Assembly (NCBI GenBank): GCA_003707065.3
Contig: PPXM03000011.1
Coordinates: 1 to 64,000 of the forward strand
Origin: Trigonopsis variabilis
Taxonomy: Eukaryota; Ascomycota; Trigonopsidomycetes; Trigonopsidales; Trigonopsidaceae
Direction of reading: 5' to 3'
DNA: 64,000 nucleotides
A program made the position numbers and the translations under genes. Below the pieces are notes generated by a model, which saw nothing but the letters and a program-made list of their open reading frames with translations, was not told where the DNA came from and made no database searches. Positions 11,426 through 22,051 of this stretch are shown here, in pieces. Position 1 is the stretch's first letter, and the number at the start of each line of letters is the position of its first letter.

Positions 11426-11884
11426 ATGACGACTCTAAAAGGGTACATACGATATATCAAGGCACATCCATTGTCAAAAGCATATGCGTCGAGTACCAGG
11501 AAGCACCCCTTTCTGTTCTTTGGGTTCCCTTTTCTCGCTACAATGGTAGCAGCATCGTTTATCATGGAGCCGGTCGCTGCCACCAAGTTTGAACGAGATG
11601 ATGCTAAAGCGAAGACGGTAAGCGTGGCTACTGGCTGAATCTAACGTTTAGGTATTTGGCTACCCGAGGCGAATGTTAACTTGTAGGTCTCCCAGAGAGA
11701 AGCGTTTGAGAAATCTTCGGCCCGGGCTAAGAAACCATTTGATCTGCGCGAGGAATACTATGTTAGTTAAATTTGAATCAAAAAAGCTAATTTCCAGCGA
11801 ATGCAGGGTCTTGCTCAAGAAGACTGGGCTCCCAAACGAGTTCCTCGATCGAAGGAAGAAGAAGAGATGGCAAAATTCGGTTAG
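11426..11884 (+). CDS. COX16: Cytochrome c oxidase assembly factor COX16
   Basis: Three exons, 11426..11617, 11687..11761 and 11798..11884, give 117 residues. The conserved COX16 block KHPFLFFGFPFLATMVAASF, with its single membrane helix, spans about residues 29-48. The second exon ends in PFDLREEYY and the third contains EDWAPKRVPR, both family hallmarks. COX16 is an inner-mitochondrial-membrane protein needed to assemble COX1/COX2 modules into complex IV. Introns are 69 and 36 nt. The first contains a second branch-like site and AG (at 11652) that would not keep the family frame. The length is normal for fungi. None of the three exons alone is recognisable as a gene, so naive calling would miss it. 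Confidence 0.9.
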
Positions 11885-12730
11885 CAAAGGGGAGGACGGC
11901 ATGATAATTGTAAATATTTACTGGACTGGCTACACAAATAATCGGGCCTTGGTGTAGGGATCGTCTTTCAACCATGATGTGGAGTTGTATGTGGAATTTG
12001 AGAAAATCAGGTGGGCATTGAAACGTTGCGAAATGCCTTGCGAATTCAAAAAGATCGACTGAACCTGATAAAGAATGTATTTTTTGTCGTCTTGCTAGTA
12101 TTTTAAATTGGATATCGGGTATCTTTTCTGATCCAATTTCATTTCACGCCTTTTGTTAATAACATTATGTGCGTGGAAGGACTAGAAACGTAAACACAGC
12201 TAGATCTACAGAGTTTGGTACGACGACCCTTTCAAAGAGATCAATTACAGCCGGGTTGAGCTAGATAGTCGTATATGACAGCTCGAGTGAGGATAGCAAT
12301 GCAATTGAGAGAACCGACAAATAGTGGACCCCAGAAATATCCCACAGGAAGCTTGAAACAAGCTCTAGAGCTTATTTAACGAGCAAGAACCAGTAAGCCG
12401 CTTAGTCCTTGACTTTCAGGCAGCCTTGATCCCATAGTCAGCCAGTATGCTCAAACTGACCATGATTCTCTTGGAGGAGAGTGCTACCTTTATTGATTTA
12501 TCTGCTCGAGCATCAAAGATATCAATGGAAGAAATATGAAGAAATGAGTCCGCAAGCCCTTGTATTCACGTCACCAACGGAAGAGACTAGTCCAACTAAG
12601 TAGGCACGCTCATAACTACCCTTAACTCCTAGCAAATTCTCTTCAATTGACTTCTGTAGCATTCAGACCACATCTCATGCGTATGTATAATCCACCTGCT
12701 ACTGCTCATCGTCTTTGCTTAACAACCACA
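11885..12730. other. Intergenic region before NMT1
   Basis: 845 bp between the COX16 stop and the chosen NMT1 ATG. Stops occur in all frames, and no motif, tRNA or repeat was recognised. It probably holds the COX16 3' end and the NMT1 promoter. An in-frame extension of NMT1 to an ATG near 12677 cannot be excluded. Confidence 0.45.
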
Positions 12731-14320
12731 ATGTCGAAATCAAATAAAGATTCTGATAAGAAGCCGTCATCGTCAAAAAAGGACCCTCATGTTGGGGAGA
12801 GCATGGATCGAATGAAGAACATTCAAGATCTGGTGAAGAAACTGATAATGCAAGAAGCTCCTGGGGTAAGGGTTGTAGCTGATCCGAACTAATGGGTAGA
12901 ATGTCGTTGAAAAGAAACGCAAGGAGATGTCTGAATATAAATTTTGGAGTACTCAGCCTGTTCAAAAATTCAGTAAGGACAAGACTAGGTCGGATCAGCT
13001 AACATTGTCTCTAGATGAACCTGATGAGGAAGCTGGGCCCATTGAGAACAAGACAGTCAATGATATCAGAAAAGAGCCTTATCCACTTTTGGATGAATTT
13101 GAATGGACCACAGTTGATATAACGCAAACGGATCAAGTGAGTTGGAAATGTGAGCGGAAGAGCAACTAATGATCAAGATCCAAGAATTGTACAAATTACT
13201 GAACGAGAATTACGTCGAGGATGCAGAATCATCATTGAGATTTGACTATTCGCCTCAATTTTTAGCATGGTTGGTTAGAAGTCGAATTGTTTTGCTGACT
13301 TTTTCTAGGGGCTTGAAACCTCCAGGATGGAGGCCCCAGTGGAACGTTGGGGTGAGGGTAAAAGCTTCTAAGCGCCTAGTTGCCTTTATTTCAGCTATTC
13401 CTACTAAGCTCACTCTACGTTCTAGACCGATATCATGTGTGGAGATCAACTTTCTTTGTGTCCATAAGAAGCTTCGCTCTAAACGACTTGCTCCTCTTCT
13501 GATCAAGGAAATTACCAGAAGAGTCAACTTGGAAGATATCTGGCAAGCGCTCTATACCGCAGGCACGGTGCTTCCTAAGCCCATTTCTACTTGCCGCTAC
13601 TATCATCGCTCCCTCAATTGGTCGAAACTTTACCAAGTTGGCTTTAGCCCTCTTCCACAAGGCACCACAAAAGCTAAAATGGTCGCCAAATATGCGTTGC
13701 CAAACACTCCGAAACTTCAGACCTTGCGCTTGGCGCGAAAAGAAGATGTGCCACAAATTAATCAGCTGCTGGTTAGATATCTAGCTAGGTTTGACCTGAT
13801 CCCTGATATGACTCTGGAAGAAGTCGACCACTGGTTAATCGGCGACACAAGCCTTTCCGACCAAGAACGAGTTATCTTCACCTACGTCGTCTCTGATCCT
13901 CAGGATGACTCCGTAATTACGGACTTTGCTTCCTTCTACCGCCTCGACTCTTCCGTTCTGAACGCTTCCCATACAGGCCATACAAAAATCAGCGCTGCCT
14001 ACGGATTTTATTATGCTTCGCTAACCGGACTAGATGCTTCTCCCTCTGACCCTAAAGCTATCAAAGAGTTAGCTGCGCGACTGCAGACCTTGTTTAATGA
14101 TATCCTCATCAAAGCCCATGGGCTTGAATTTGACGTGTTTAATGCTCTCACTCTCCTAGACAACAACCTCTTCCTCGACGAACTCAAGTTCGGTGAGGGC
14201 GATGGTTTCCTCAATTATTATTTGTTCAATTACAAGACCCTTCCCGTCTTGGGAGGCCTTACCGAGGACGGTTTTCTTGATAAAGAGAACCGAAGTAAGG
14301 TTGGTGTCGTGATGCTCTAG
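12731..14320 (+). CDS. NMT1: N-myristoyltransferase
   Basis: Four exons, 12731..12865, 12900..13136, 13178..13269 and 13309..14320 (introns 34, 41 and 39 nt), give 491 residues. The enzyme transfers myristate from myristoyl-CoA to N-terminal glycines of proteins in the cytosol. Visible signatures are KFWSTQPV near residue 60, NENYVEDAESSLRFDYSP, then after the third splice WGLKPPGW. Next come EINFLCVHKKLRSKRLAP (the acyl-CoA-binding signature) and a C-terminus ending exactly in VVML, where the terminal Leu carboxylate is catalytic in this family. The third intron has a multiple-of-three length and would read through in frame, so it is easily missed. The low-complexity Lys/Ser N-terminus is normal for fungal NMTs. 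It is tail-to-tail with PET123, 110 bp apart. Confidence 0.95.
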
Positions 14321-14430
14321 GTCCTGAAGGACGTGTCCCGGTGGCAATGTCTGCAAAAAGCTGTATATTCTTTTCATGTCTAGTAAATCCATACTCCAAC
14401 GAGCCAGTAATACACTCTTATCTGCCGTAT

Positions 14431-15492
14431 TTACAAGTCTGGGCTTTTGCCTCCATGCTCTCCATCTGTCTTCGTCTCATTATCACCTTTGTCACTTTGC
14501 TCATCTAGCGTGTTGCCGGATGCCGTCCTCCTTTCACTTGATGGTTGCTCGCTAAAGCTACCATTCGCGGCGTCCATATTATTTGCCAATTCCAGCTCTT
14601 CAGGGGAGAGATACTGCCAATCCGTTTTCAAGGGTGACTCGGCAAGTACATCTTCAATTTCCAAAACACCAGGTTTGTCGTCCACCGTACCTGACAGCGC
14701 ATTTATAACATCATTTTTGTAACCATCCTTCGGGTCGCTAGCGAGATGTGGAGGAGAAATATCGTGATAACCAAACGAAGTGTAGATCGCATCAACCCTG
14801 GCAGCCAACTCTTCAGGGGTAGCTATGAAATTAACCGAATCGTGATATAACTTCAAGATAAAATCCGATCTATCCCTGCTGTCGTCGGCAGCTTTGGCCT
14901 CTCGATTAGCTTTTCGAGCTAGTTGGTTCTCGATCATCTCTTGTTGTGTTCGGGGCTGGATAAACCTTCCTGAAAACAGTTCAGATTCGATGGTTGGCAA
15001 GACAAGCTTTGCATCATCTTCTCGTTTCGCATTAACGATTTCCAACCGAGCAGCACGAGCTTCAGCTGCTTCGTCCCGCTTGCGCCGAAGACTCTCCAGA
15101 TACCGGTCACTCCGTTTTTCCGACTGAGCAAAGCCTTCCCTGAAGAATTTACGTCGCATTTCTCTTGTTTGAGTCTTGATCGCTTTGACTTTGCTTAACT
15201 GATCGACTGATTCTCGTGACTTTGGCTCCGGTACAGTACGAGCAAGGACTTGGTCCCTGGTGTTTTCGGTGAAGATCTTAACTGCATCTTTTATAAGTTC
15301 ATCGGCCTTGTAGGAAAGTTCAAGTCCCGCCTGAAATCGGGCAGCGTCCTCGGAGTCCTTGGCAACATGCCGGTACTTGAGAGCAAGCGGAATAGGATCT
15401 TCCTTTTTAGGTTCGATCTTGCGGACTTGAGGAACAATCTTCCGCCTGTAGTTCGGCAAAGGTAAAACCCCAGACACGCGTCGTGGTTTCAT
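14431..15492 (-). CDS. PET123: Mitochondrial small-subunit ribosomal protein mS26 (PET123)
   Basis: Single exon, 353 residues. It follows the Pet123/mS26 pattern. An N-terminal SGVLPLPNYRRK segment is followed by the block RTVPEPKS..., EMRRKFFREGF and a long charged helix rich in Arg/Glu. Then comes a segment like DFILKLYHDSVNFIATPEEL and an acidic variable tail. In yeast Pet123 is an essential component of the mitochondrial 37S subunit, near the mRNA channel. The C-terminal 70 residues are low-complexity and longer than in Saccharomyces. No cleavable presequence is obvious, although the N-terminus is basic, as in the family. It shares orientation with SWC3, which ends 225 bp upstream of its start. 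Confidence 0.82.
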   Translation of the reverse strand: MKPRRVSGVLPLPNYRRKIVPQVRKIEPKKEDPIPLALKYRHVAKDSEDAARFQAGLELSYKADELIKDAVKIFTENTRDQVLARTVPEPKSRESVDQLSKVKAIKTQTREMRRKFFREGFAQSEKRSDRYLESLRRKRDEAAEARAARLEIVNAKREDDAKLVLPTIESELFSGRFIQPRTQQEMIENQLARKANREAKAADDSRDRSDFILKLYHDSVNFIATPEELAARVDAIYTSFGYHDISPPHLASDPKDGYKNDVINALSGTVDDKPGVLEIEDVLAESPLKTDWQYLSPEELELANNMDAANGSFSEQPSSERRTASGNTLDEQSDKGDNETKTDGEHGGKSPDL

Positions 15493-15717
15493 GATAAAAA
15501 ATTTGCGCCTATGATTGACTGGCTAGGGTGCAACAACGACGGTGTCGATGGGATGTGCAGCCCGAGTAGCAACGAGGACGGACAACTAGAAAGGGAAAGT
15601 TTAGAAAGGGCTGTCCATGCCAACAACATCGAGTCCACAGCCAAATGGCAACCGCCACAAGAAAACACTTCAAGAGCAAGGTTAGTTCCAAAGTGAATAG
15701 CTGAAAAATAATGAGTA

Positions 15718-18224
15718 TTAGTCTTCAGATACTTTTATCTCCTGCAATGGCGTATCGTCTTTAGCGGAAATAGGGGTCTCTTGGTCCTTGTCTAGTGGAT
15801 TCGCCGTAGGAAGTTCTCGCACCGGCGACGACGTTCCTTCGGGTGCAGAGCTTGCAGATGAATTTGCGGCACCAATACTGTTTTCACTAATATCTCCTTT
15901 ACTAACAGTAGGCCTATCTCCTTCACTAGTAGTGGCTTTATCTCCTTTACTAATAGTAGGCATATCTCCTTCACTAATAGAAGCTTTATCTCCTTCACTA
16001 GTAGTAGCTTTATCTCCTGCACTAGTGATAGCTTTATCAGCTTCATTAGTAGTAGCTTTATTTCCTTCACTAGTCGTAGCTTCAGCTCCTTCACTAGCAG
16101 TCTTTTCTTGATCAACCTTCTGGTCTTCTGATTCTGGCTTGGTCACATCTGTGCCCGATTTTCCAAGTTGGGATGACGCATTTTGGTTAAGAGTGCCCGG
16201 GCGCGTCGTAGATTCCATGTTTGAATCAGACCTGTGTTCCAAAGTGGCAGGACTAGCTTGTCTGGCAGGAGAAGATTTACCAGATTCTGTCTTAATCTTC
16301 TTTGTCTGAGATTTGTCATCCACGGCCTTTTTCTTCCTTGGAGTATACTTCTTTTTGGGAGCGTGACTAGCCAGAGAATCCAGGTCACCCAATGGGTCAG
16401 GTAAGCTTTTCATTTCGCGCAGTAAATCCTGATCGGAGTTCTCTAGCTGATAAATAAGAAAAACGTCTTCCATTTGTTTGTAATGGGCATCGTCGGAAGA
16501 AACTCTCTCCATTTCTTTCATGACCGTAGCTTCATCAACCAGACAATGAGTAATCAATTCTCGAATCCGAACAGATAAGCCCATAAACGTCATTTCGAGC
16601 TTGCAATACTGATTTCGATCATCTTCATCGACTTTGTTGGAGGGTACTTGGATATTCGGGTCCGATTTTCGTTTATTGTACTGCTTTTTCGACGCACTAG
16701 CTGGCTTGGCGTCTGCCTTTTTATCGGAATCGTCTTGAGTTTTCTCAGGAACCGCTTTGGGCTTGAGGTACATGGATGTAAGCTTCAAGCTGCCGTCTGG
16801 CAAGACCTTGTATAAACTGTGTCTGGGGATTAAGAATCGATCATAGGGGTTCTCGTGGAATTCAAAAACGACAGCCGAGTATTTTATCTCCCTTTTAAAC
16901 GTAGTTTTGACGGGCTTGCTTGATGAAGGACGTATCGGAGTGGAAATAGGCGTATAAGGAATTGTATTATCCGACCTCGCCCGACTAATGTACTGCTGGA
17001 AAAGCGAAAGCTGCTGAGCACTTGCTTGTCCCGATGCGACCACCTTCATTAGAGCATTTAAACGTTCATCTGTGCGCGCTATAGCATGCAACTTTGCAAC
17101 CATTATTCGATTCTCATTGCTCAATTCTTGAGTTCTCGAACGTTCTTTACCTTTAGAGGAGCTATTCTTCGAAGTATTTGGTTTGATGCTACTCGTGGAG
17201 GGGCTTGGCTGTTGAGCTGGAGGCACAGGAGTCTGTGAAGCTGGTTGAGGTTGTGTGGTCTCGCTGGCTTGAGCAGGAGGAGGCTGAGAGGGTTGAGAAG
17301 AAGTTTTATCGATTTGAGGAGGTAGAGAGGACTCGGGTGGAGGTTTATCACTTTGCGGAGGTTGAGAGGACTCAGCAGGCGGTTTATCGCCTTGAGGAGG
17401 CTGAGACGATCCTGAAGGGGTTTTATCACCTTGAGAAGGTTGAGAAGGTTTCTCAAGGTGAGGCTTGTTCCCTTCAGGTTGAGGAGACTGAGAAACAGTC
17501 GTCTTCACTGCAGGCGTCTGAGAAGCCTTGTCCACCGTAGGAGGGTTCTCAGGAGCAGTTTCCGTGCGAGGAGTTTCAGCGGTGGAGTTTGAAGGCTGTT
17601 GGGGAGCACTTGGTTGAGACTCCTGGACATTGTGCTGTTGACTTGCAGAAGAAGGTTGAGAATTTGGAGCCAGAGAAACCTCAGAAGTTACAGCAGTGGC
17701 TGGTTTCGAGGAAGTTGCCTGAATTGGAGTATCACTGTGTTGATTAGGTTTCTGAGCAGGCGAAACATTTGAGCCATCACCGGTAGACGGCGCTGCCACG
17801 TCACGAACTAGAAACAATTTGGCATCGAATTCATGAATTCCCAGTCCTATAACACATTCACCCAGTTTGATCATCCTGTCACGAGCGTTGAATTCCCCTT
17901 CGGCCAGTTTCTTGCCTCGCGTGGGTCGCGTCCAAAACACTTGGAACATCTTTCCCTGAAGCCAATTGAACCGCGATCTATGAAGAGCCTGCTGGAGAAC
18001 ATGACTGGAACTTAGTCGAAATTCCTGTCACTGTCTTACCTTTCTCTTATGGAAGCCAGATCTTTGCCTCTTTCCGGAAATGTCAACGAATAAGGCAGAT
18101 GGTCTGGGGTCAAGGGGTATTTTCTCCTCGGCTTCTCATCTGTCTCCGACTCTGAGCTCGACGATGAGTATGACTGTGACCTGAATCCAAAGCTCGATGG
18201 CCTTTTCCGTTTGGGTCGATTCAT
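15718..18224 (-). CDS. SWC3: SWR1 chromatin-remodelling complex subunit SWC3
   Basis: Exons 18040..18224 and 15718..18004 (35-nt intron) give 823 residues. The junction restores RFNWLQGKMFQVFWTRP, matching the conserved Swc3 N-terminal block, followed by DRMIKLGECVIGLGIHEF and AKLFLVRD. A second Swc3 landmark is IARTDERLNALMKVVASG at about residue 380. A third is the FEFHENPYDRFLIPRHSLY region with MTFMGLSVRIRELI further on. Swc3 is a non-catalytic subunit of SWR1, which exchanges H2A for H2A.Z. The linker is Pro/Gln/Ser-rich with imperfect PPQGDKPP-type repeats, and the C-terminus has imperfect SEGDKATT-type repeats. The gene is longer than in budding yeast because of these linkers. An alternative acceptor 6 nt away (AAG at 18011) would add two residues. 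Confidence 0.85.
15880..16112 (-). repeat. Imperfect 30-bp tandem coding SEGDKATT-like units
   Basis: About eight degenerate 30-nt units within the 3' part of SWC3 encode repeats of the type SEGDKATT followed by two variable residues. Single-base differences among units indicate an older array than the PQQA minisatellite. Confidence 0.9.
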
Positions 18225-18335
18225 GGCAGGAATAGGGGCGTTACACCGCGATGGCAGTTGATAACTGTGGGAGAAGGGAGTGAGCTACGGCGCAAGAAAT
18301 ACTCAAAATGACTAGATGCTATTGAAATAGGTTGA

Positions 18336-21300
18336 TCAACGTTTCTCGACCAGAATATAATGGATGGAAATGTAAGACATGACGGAAAAGATCACTAGAC
18401 GGAGTTAGCCGCAACAGTAGAGTCGAAGACACTCACAGAAGAAGATGACAAGACCAAATGTATCAGACCAGAAGGCAGCAGAGTCGAATCCAAAAGTACT
18501 GAGGATAGTGGCACCAGGCACTTCAATAGATAGGCCAAACTTCTTCTCAATCAAAGTAAGGAAGGTGACCTCGTTCACAATGAGCGCCTCAAAGGCGTAG
18601 TGGAACACAGAGAGTTTCTGGATGATCAGAAAATGACGAGGAATCGAGTCTAAAGTCAGAATGCCCGCGACAGTCAACATACCTGTATTAAGGAACAAGC
18701 CAGAGAATAATAAACTGAAGAGCATGAATAAGATGCCTGCCAAGGAAGCCACTCCCAAGTCTTTGATTATGACTCCAAGGAAGAGGCAGACAGCAGCGGC
18801 GGATAGATTAAAAAGTATTAAAATGATGAGGAACTTGGGCAAACCGTTATTATCGGTCGAAAGGCCAACCAAAGGGTAGATAATGAGCCCAAGAATGATG
18901 GGAGGAAAGACTCGCAACGGAATTATATCGAAAAGAAACTTGGACAAAAAGTACGATATTGGCTTATAGTATCCATTTGCTCGCTCCCGGACAAAGATCG
19001 GTCTCTCCACTGCAAAAGCATGCATTGTCGTCAGAGTGCTGAATCCAAACAGTGCCAAAAGGAAGAAAAATAGACCCATTCTATTCTGGAAACCAGCGAT
19101 GTCATTGGATATGTTTATGTATAGCAGCCCACAGATCACAGCGATGCAGATAGAGATCGCGTAGTGGCTTAGAATCAGTAGCGGATTGCGATAAAGATTC
19201 TTAAACGTCCGATCTGACAAAATCAAAAACTCTCCAAAGACACCGACTTTAGCAGGTGCGACGATTTCGCCATTTATATCTTCTTCAGGCATGGCCAGGC
19301 GTAGTTCCTCTATTTTGGCCAGAAGACAGCTATAAGCTTCAGAAGAATAAAACATCAAGACTATATCCATCAGAGGAGAAGCGATATTTGAGCTGTTCAC
19401 ATCGACCGAGTCCTCATTACCAGTCAACCACCCAGTTAAACTTGCGCGCCGGCTTTGGGAAGGACCTGTTGAAGGCGCAACTTGCGAATTAGTCTCTTGA
19501 GGAGACACTCGAGCCTCGTAGTTGGTGTCTTCTGGCTCTGACGGTTCAGCGATAGGGTTTTGGGCATTCATGATTGTATCGATCAGATAATCAGCGATAT
19601 TGTACCCAGTTGGGCATTTATATCCATTGGTTGCAAAGTAGCCGGCACAGGACTCAAAATCGCCGGAATAGACAACTCTGCCAGAGGCCAAGAGGATCAG
19701 GTTACTAAACTGCGAGACGATATTGGACCTCGGCTGATGGATAGTGAAGACAACAGTGCGAGAAAACTTGACAGCCAGTCTCTTGAGACTGTCGATAACA
19801 TTGGCTGCATTATATGAATCCAAACCTGACGTAGGTTCGTCCAAGAAAATAAAAGAAGGGCTGGTAACCAACTCGCACGCAATTGCGACTCTCCGTTTCT
19901 CTCCTCCTGAAATGCCCCGTTCATCTTCGTTGCCAATCAGCTGATCCTTGATGGACAGAATGCCTAATTCAGACAAGGTTTCAAGTACCCTGGCTTTTTT
20001 GGCATCGGTTGACATTGACTTTGGTAGCCTCAAAAGCGCCGAACTGAGCACGGTCTCATAGACAGTCAAGGTGGGCATGAGGTTGTCATCCTGTTCAACA
20101 AATCCCACAATCTGGCGGTAGTCGTCGTCGCTGACTTCCGCGCCATTCACGTAGATATTTCCAGATACATGACCGCCCTTATTCTTTCTTGCCAGGATAT
20201 CCAACAAGGTTGTCTTACCTGCTCCCGAGCCACCCATAATGGCAGTTAATTCGCCAGGTTGGGCCAAGCCAAGGACATCTTCAAGAATCACCTTTTCCCC
20301 AACAGTATAGCCAATGTTCACAAACGATAACGTAGCGGGATTATGATCCGCCATGAGCTTGAACTGCTCGTCTTCTTCGGGCAACCGTGAGGGAAGACTT
20401 GAATAAGCCCCTTTTGGTTTCATATAAGAGAACGAAAAAGCTATGAAACCTAACAAAAGTATCGCTGCGCCAGCCAAGGCCAGTAACAATCCGCGATCGA
20501 CGTGTTTTTGTGGAGGCTTATATCCAGGGATCTCAGTGTAATGGACGCATTCACTGCTAAGACATTGTAATTTAATATTTGGATCACCAAAAACAGCTTT
20601 GATCAGGCCATTCATGGCGGGCTCTGAAAAATCGCATCCCTCCTTTTTGGAGTCACACGAAAAGTATCCAGGACCCTTGATTGATTGAGACAAGAAATCA
20701 GAGATATCTAAATCGGCATTAGAACGGCTGAAACCTCAAACGCCTCACCTATAGATCCCTTCTCACCGCAGAGCATTCGACCAGGAACGCAAGAACAAGA
20801 AATATCTTTACAGTCATAGGAGGTAATATTGGAATCGGCTTTATGCTCTGCGTTGTTAGGACGATAGTCAATCGTGTCGTGTACCTATACTCGATTCACA
20901 TTCGGATAAGCCACAGTAGAAGGACTCGACCTGGTCAATCCAGACTGGTGTTAAATAAGAAACCAAGGAGAAGCATACACTGGAAATTGCAACTCTGGTC
21001 CTGTTTGTTACAGGAAAAAGTCACTTGAGGAATCTTTCCTTTCAGGATGTCCAAAATCTTGCGGTCTGGGTCATTAGTTTGGTTGGCAGATGAGCGCACG
21101 TACTTGTAATATTGCACATCTGATGGTTCTCATTGATAACCAGACCGCCTTGATAACAAGTTCCCTTGATACCAGCAGGCATGAACCGATCGCACGACGA
21201 ATCCGTCGTACACACTAAGTCAAGGTTAATCTCAGACACCAATAGCGCTCTCACAGTTGCAATTGATTCCCTCCCAGCCTTCATCGCATTCGCAAGAGCT

Positions 21301-21663
21301 AGTGTTTCTAACGGGACGTTTAGAGTTCCTTTCGGCCAAGGAACCACACACTGTGAACAGTTAGCCTCGAGCCAGCCAGTCCACTCACAAGGCTCAGAAC
21401 AATCCGGGCCTCCAAACCCATTGGGGCAGTCACACAACCCAGTGAATTCATTACACGTGCCATACTGTCGACACTCATTCGAAGGTATCAGACAATTGAA
21501 GCTTGCAATTAGACCTTTCCTGTCTTCGGCAGCGCCCTCACCATGAATCATTATTCGAGTCCAGAGATGGATTAAAAGACGCGATTCCCAAACCGGCCTC
21601 GAAATCCAGCCTTTTGGCTTGAATTATTCCAAGAATTGGAACTAAATATACCAAGGCGACCAT
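18336..21663 (-). CDS. ADP1: ABC transporter of the ADP1 (ABCG half-transporter) family
   Basis: Ten exons, from the start: 21542..21663, 21389..21501, 21255..21350, 21104..21214, 20979..21065, 20885..20944, 20749..20847, 18683..20707, 18437..18649 and 18336..18394. Introns are 32-42 nt and all but the first are phase 1. The product is 994 residues. A signal-like helix is followed by a Cys-rich EGF-like lumenal region (NECRQYGTCNEFTGLCDC). Next are FQFWIDQVESFYCGLSEC, IDISDFLSQSIKGPG, a transmembrane helix, then the ABC domain with Walker A GGSGAGKTT, signature ISGGEKRR and Walker B FIFLDEPTSGLD. Six C-terminal helices end in HYILVEKR. Co-linearity with yeast Adp1 across every splice junction is strong support. 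The substrate is unknown. The start at 21663 was chosen because it begins the signal helix; an in-frame ATG at 21807 is possible. Confidence 0.93.
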
Positions 21664-22051
21664 TAGTCTGATGAGCCACCCGTGTTGGGAGATTAAGGTG
21701 TGCAAGGCGAGTGATGGGATAGATGTAACATGGCAACACCCTGGAGAGGATTCGATCGATAATGAATGAGCTGGAACTCTCACCGCCTTGAGTGGATCTT
21801 GTTTCATGCGTACAATGTACTGAAGAAGTTCCTCCTTGCTCTAGTAACGTAGAGGCTTCAGGGCCCAGGGACTGAACTGCGCCAGCTCGCGTCTCGTCGA
21901 GTCTCCTTCTATTCTTACCATTCGGGAAAAAATGCTCGCAATATAAATTAGATCTAATGTCGCTCAATCGTATATTTCATGTGATCATTTTACGAGAATG
22001 TGGTAGGTGTGCATCGCCAAAGCGAACCTCGCTTCGTCTCCCATCGAGCGG
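21664..22051. promoter_or_regulatory. Shared divergent promoter region of ADP1 and NBS1
   Basis: 388 bp separate the two start codons, which point away from each other. No further exon is needed on either side. I saw no recognisable operator-type motif. Assignment as a promoter rests on position only. Confidence 0.5.

Noticed and set aside
11618-11652. Earlier acceptor (ctaacgtttag) for COX16 intron 1
   Set aside because: It would place the next exon out of the conserved reading frame, while the acceptor at 11686 restores the COX16 sequence.
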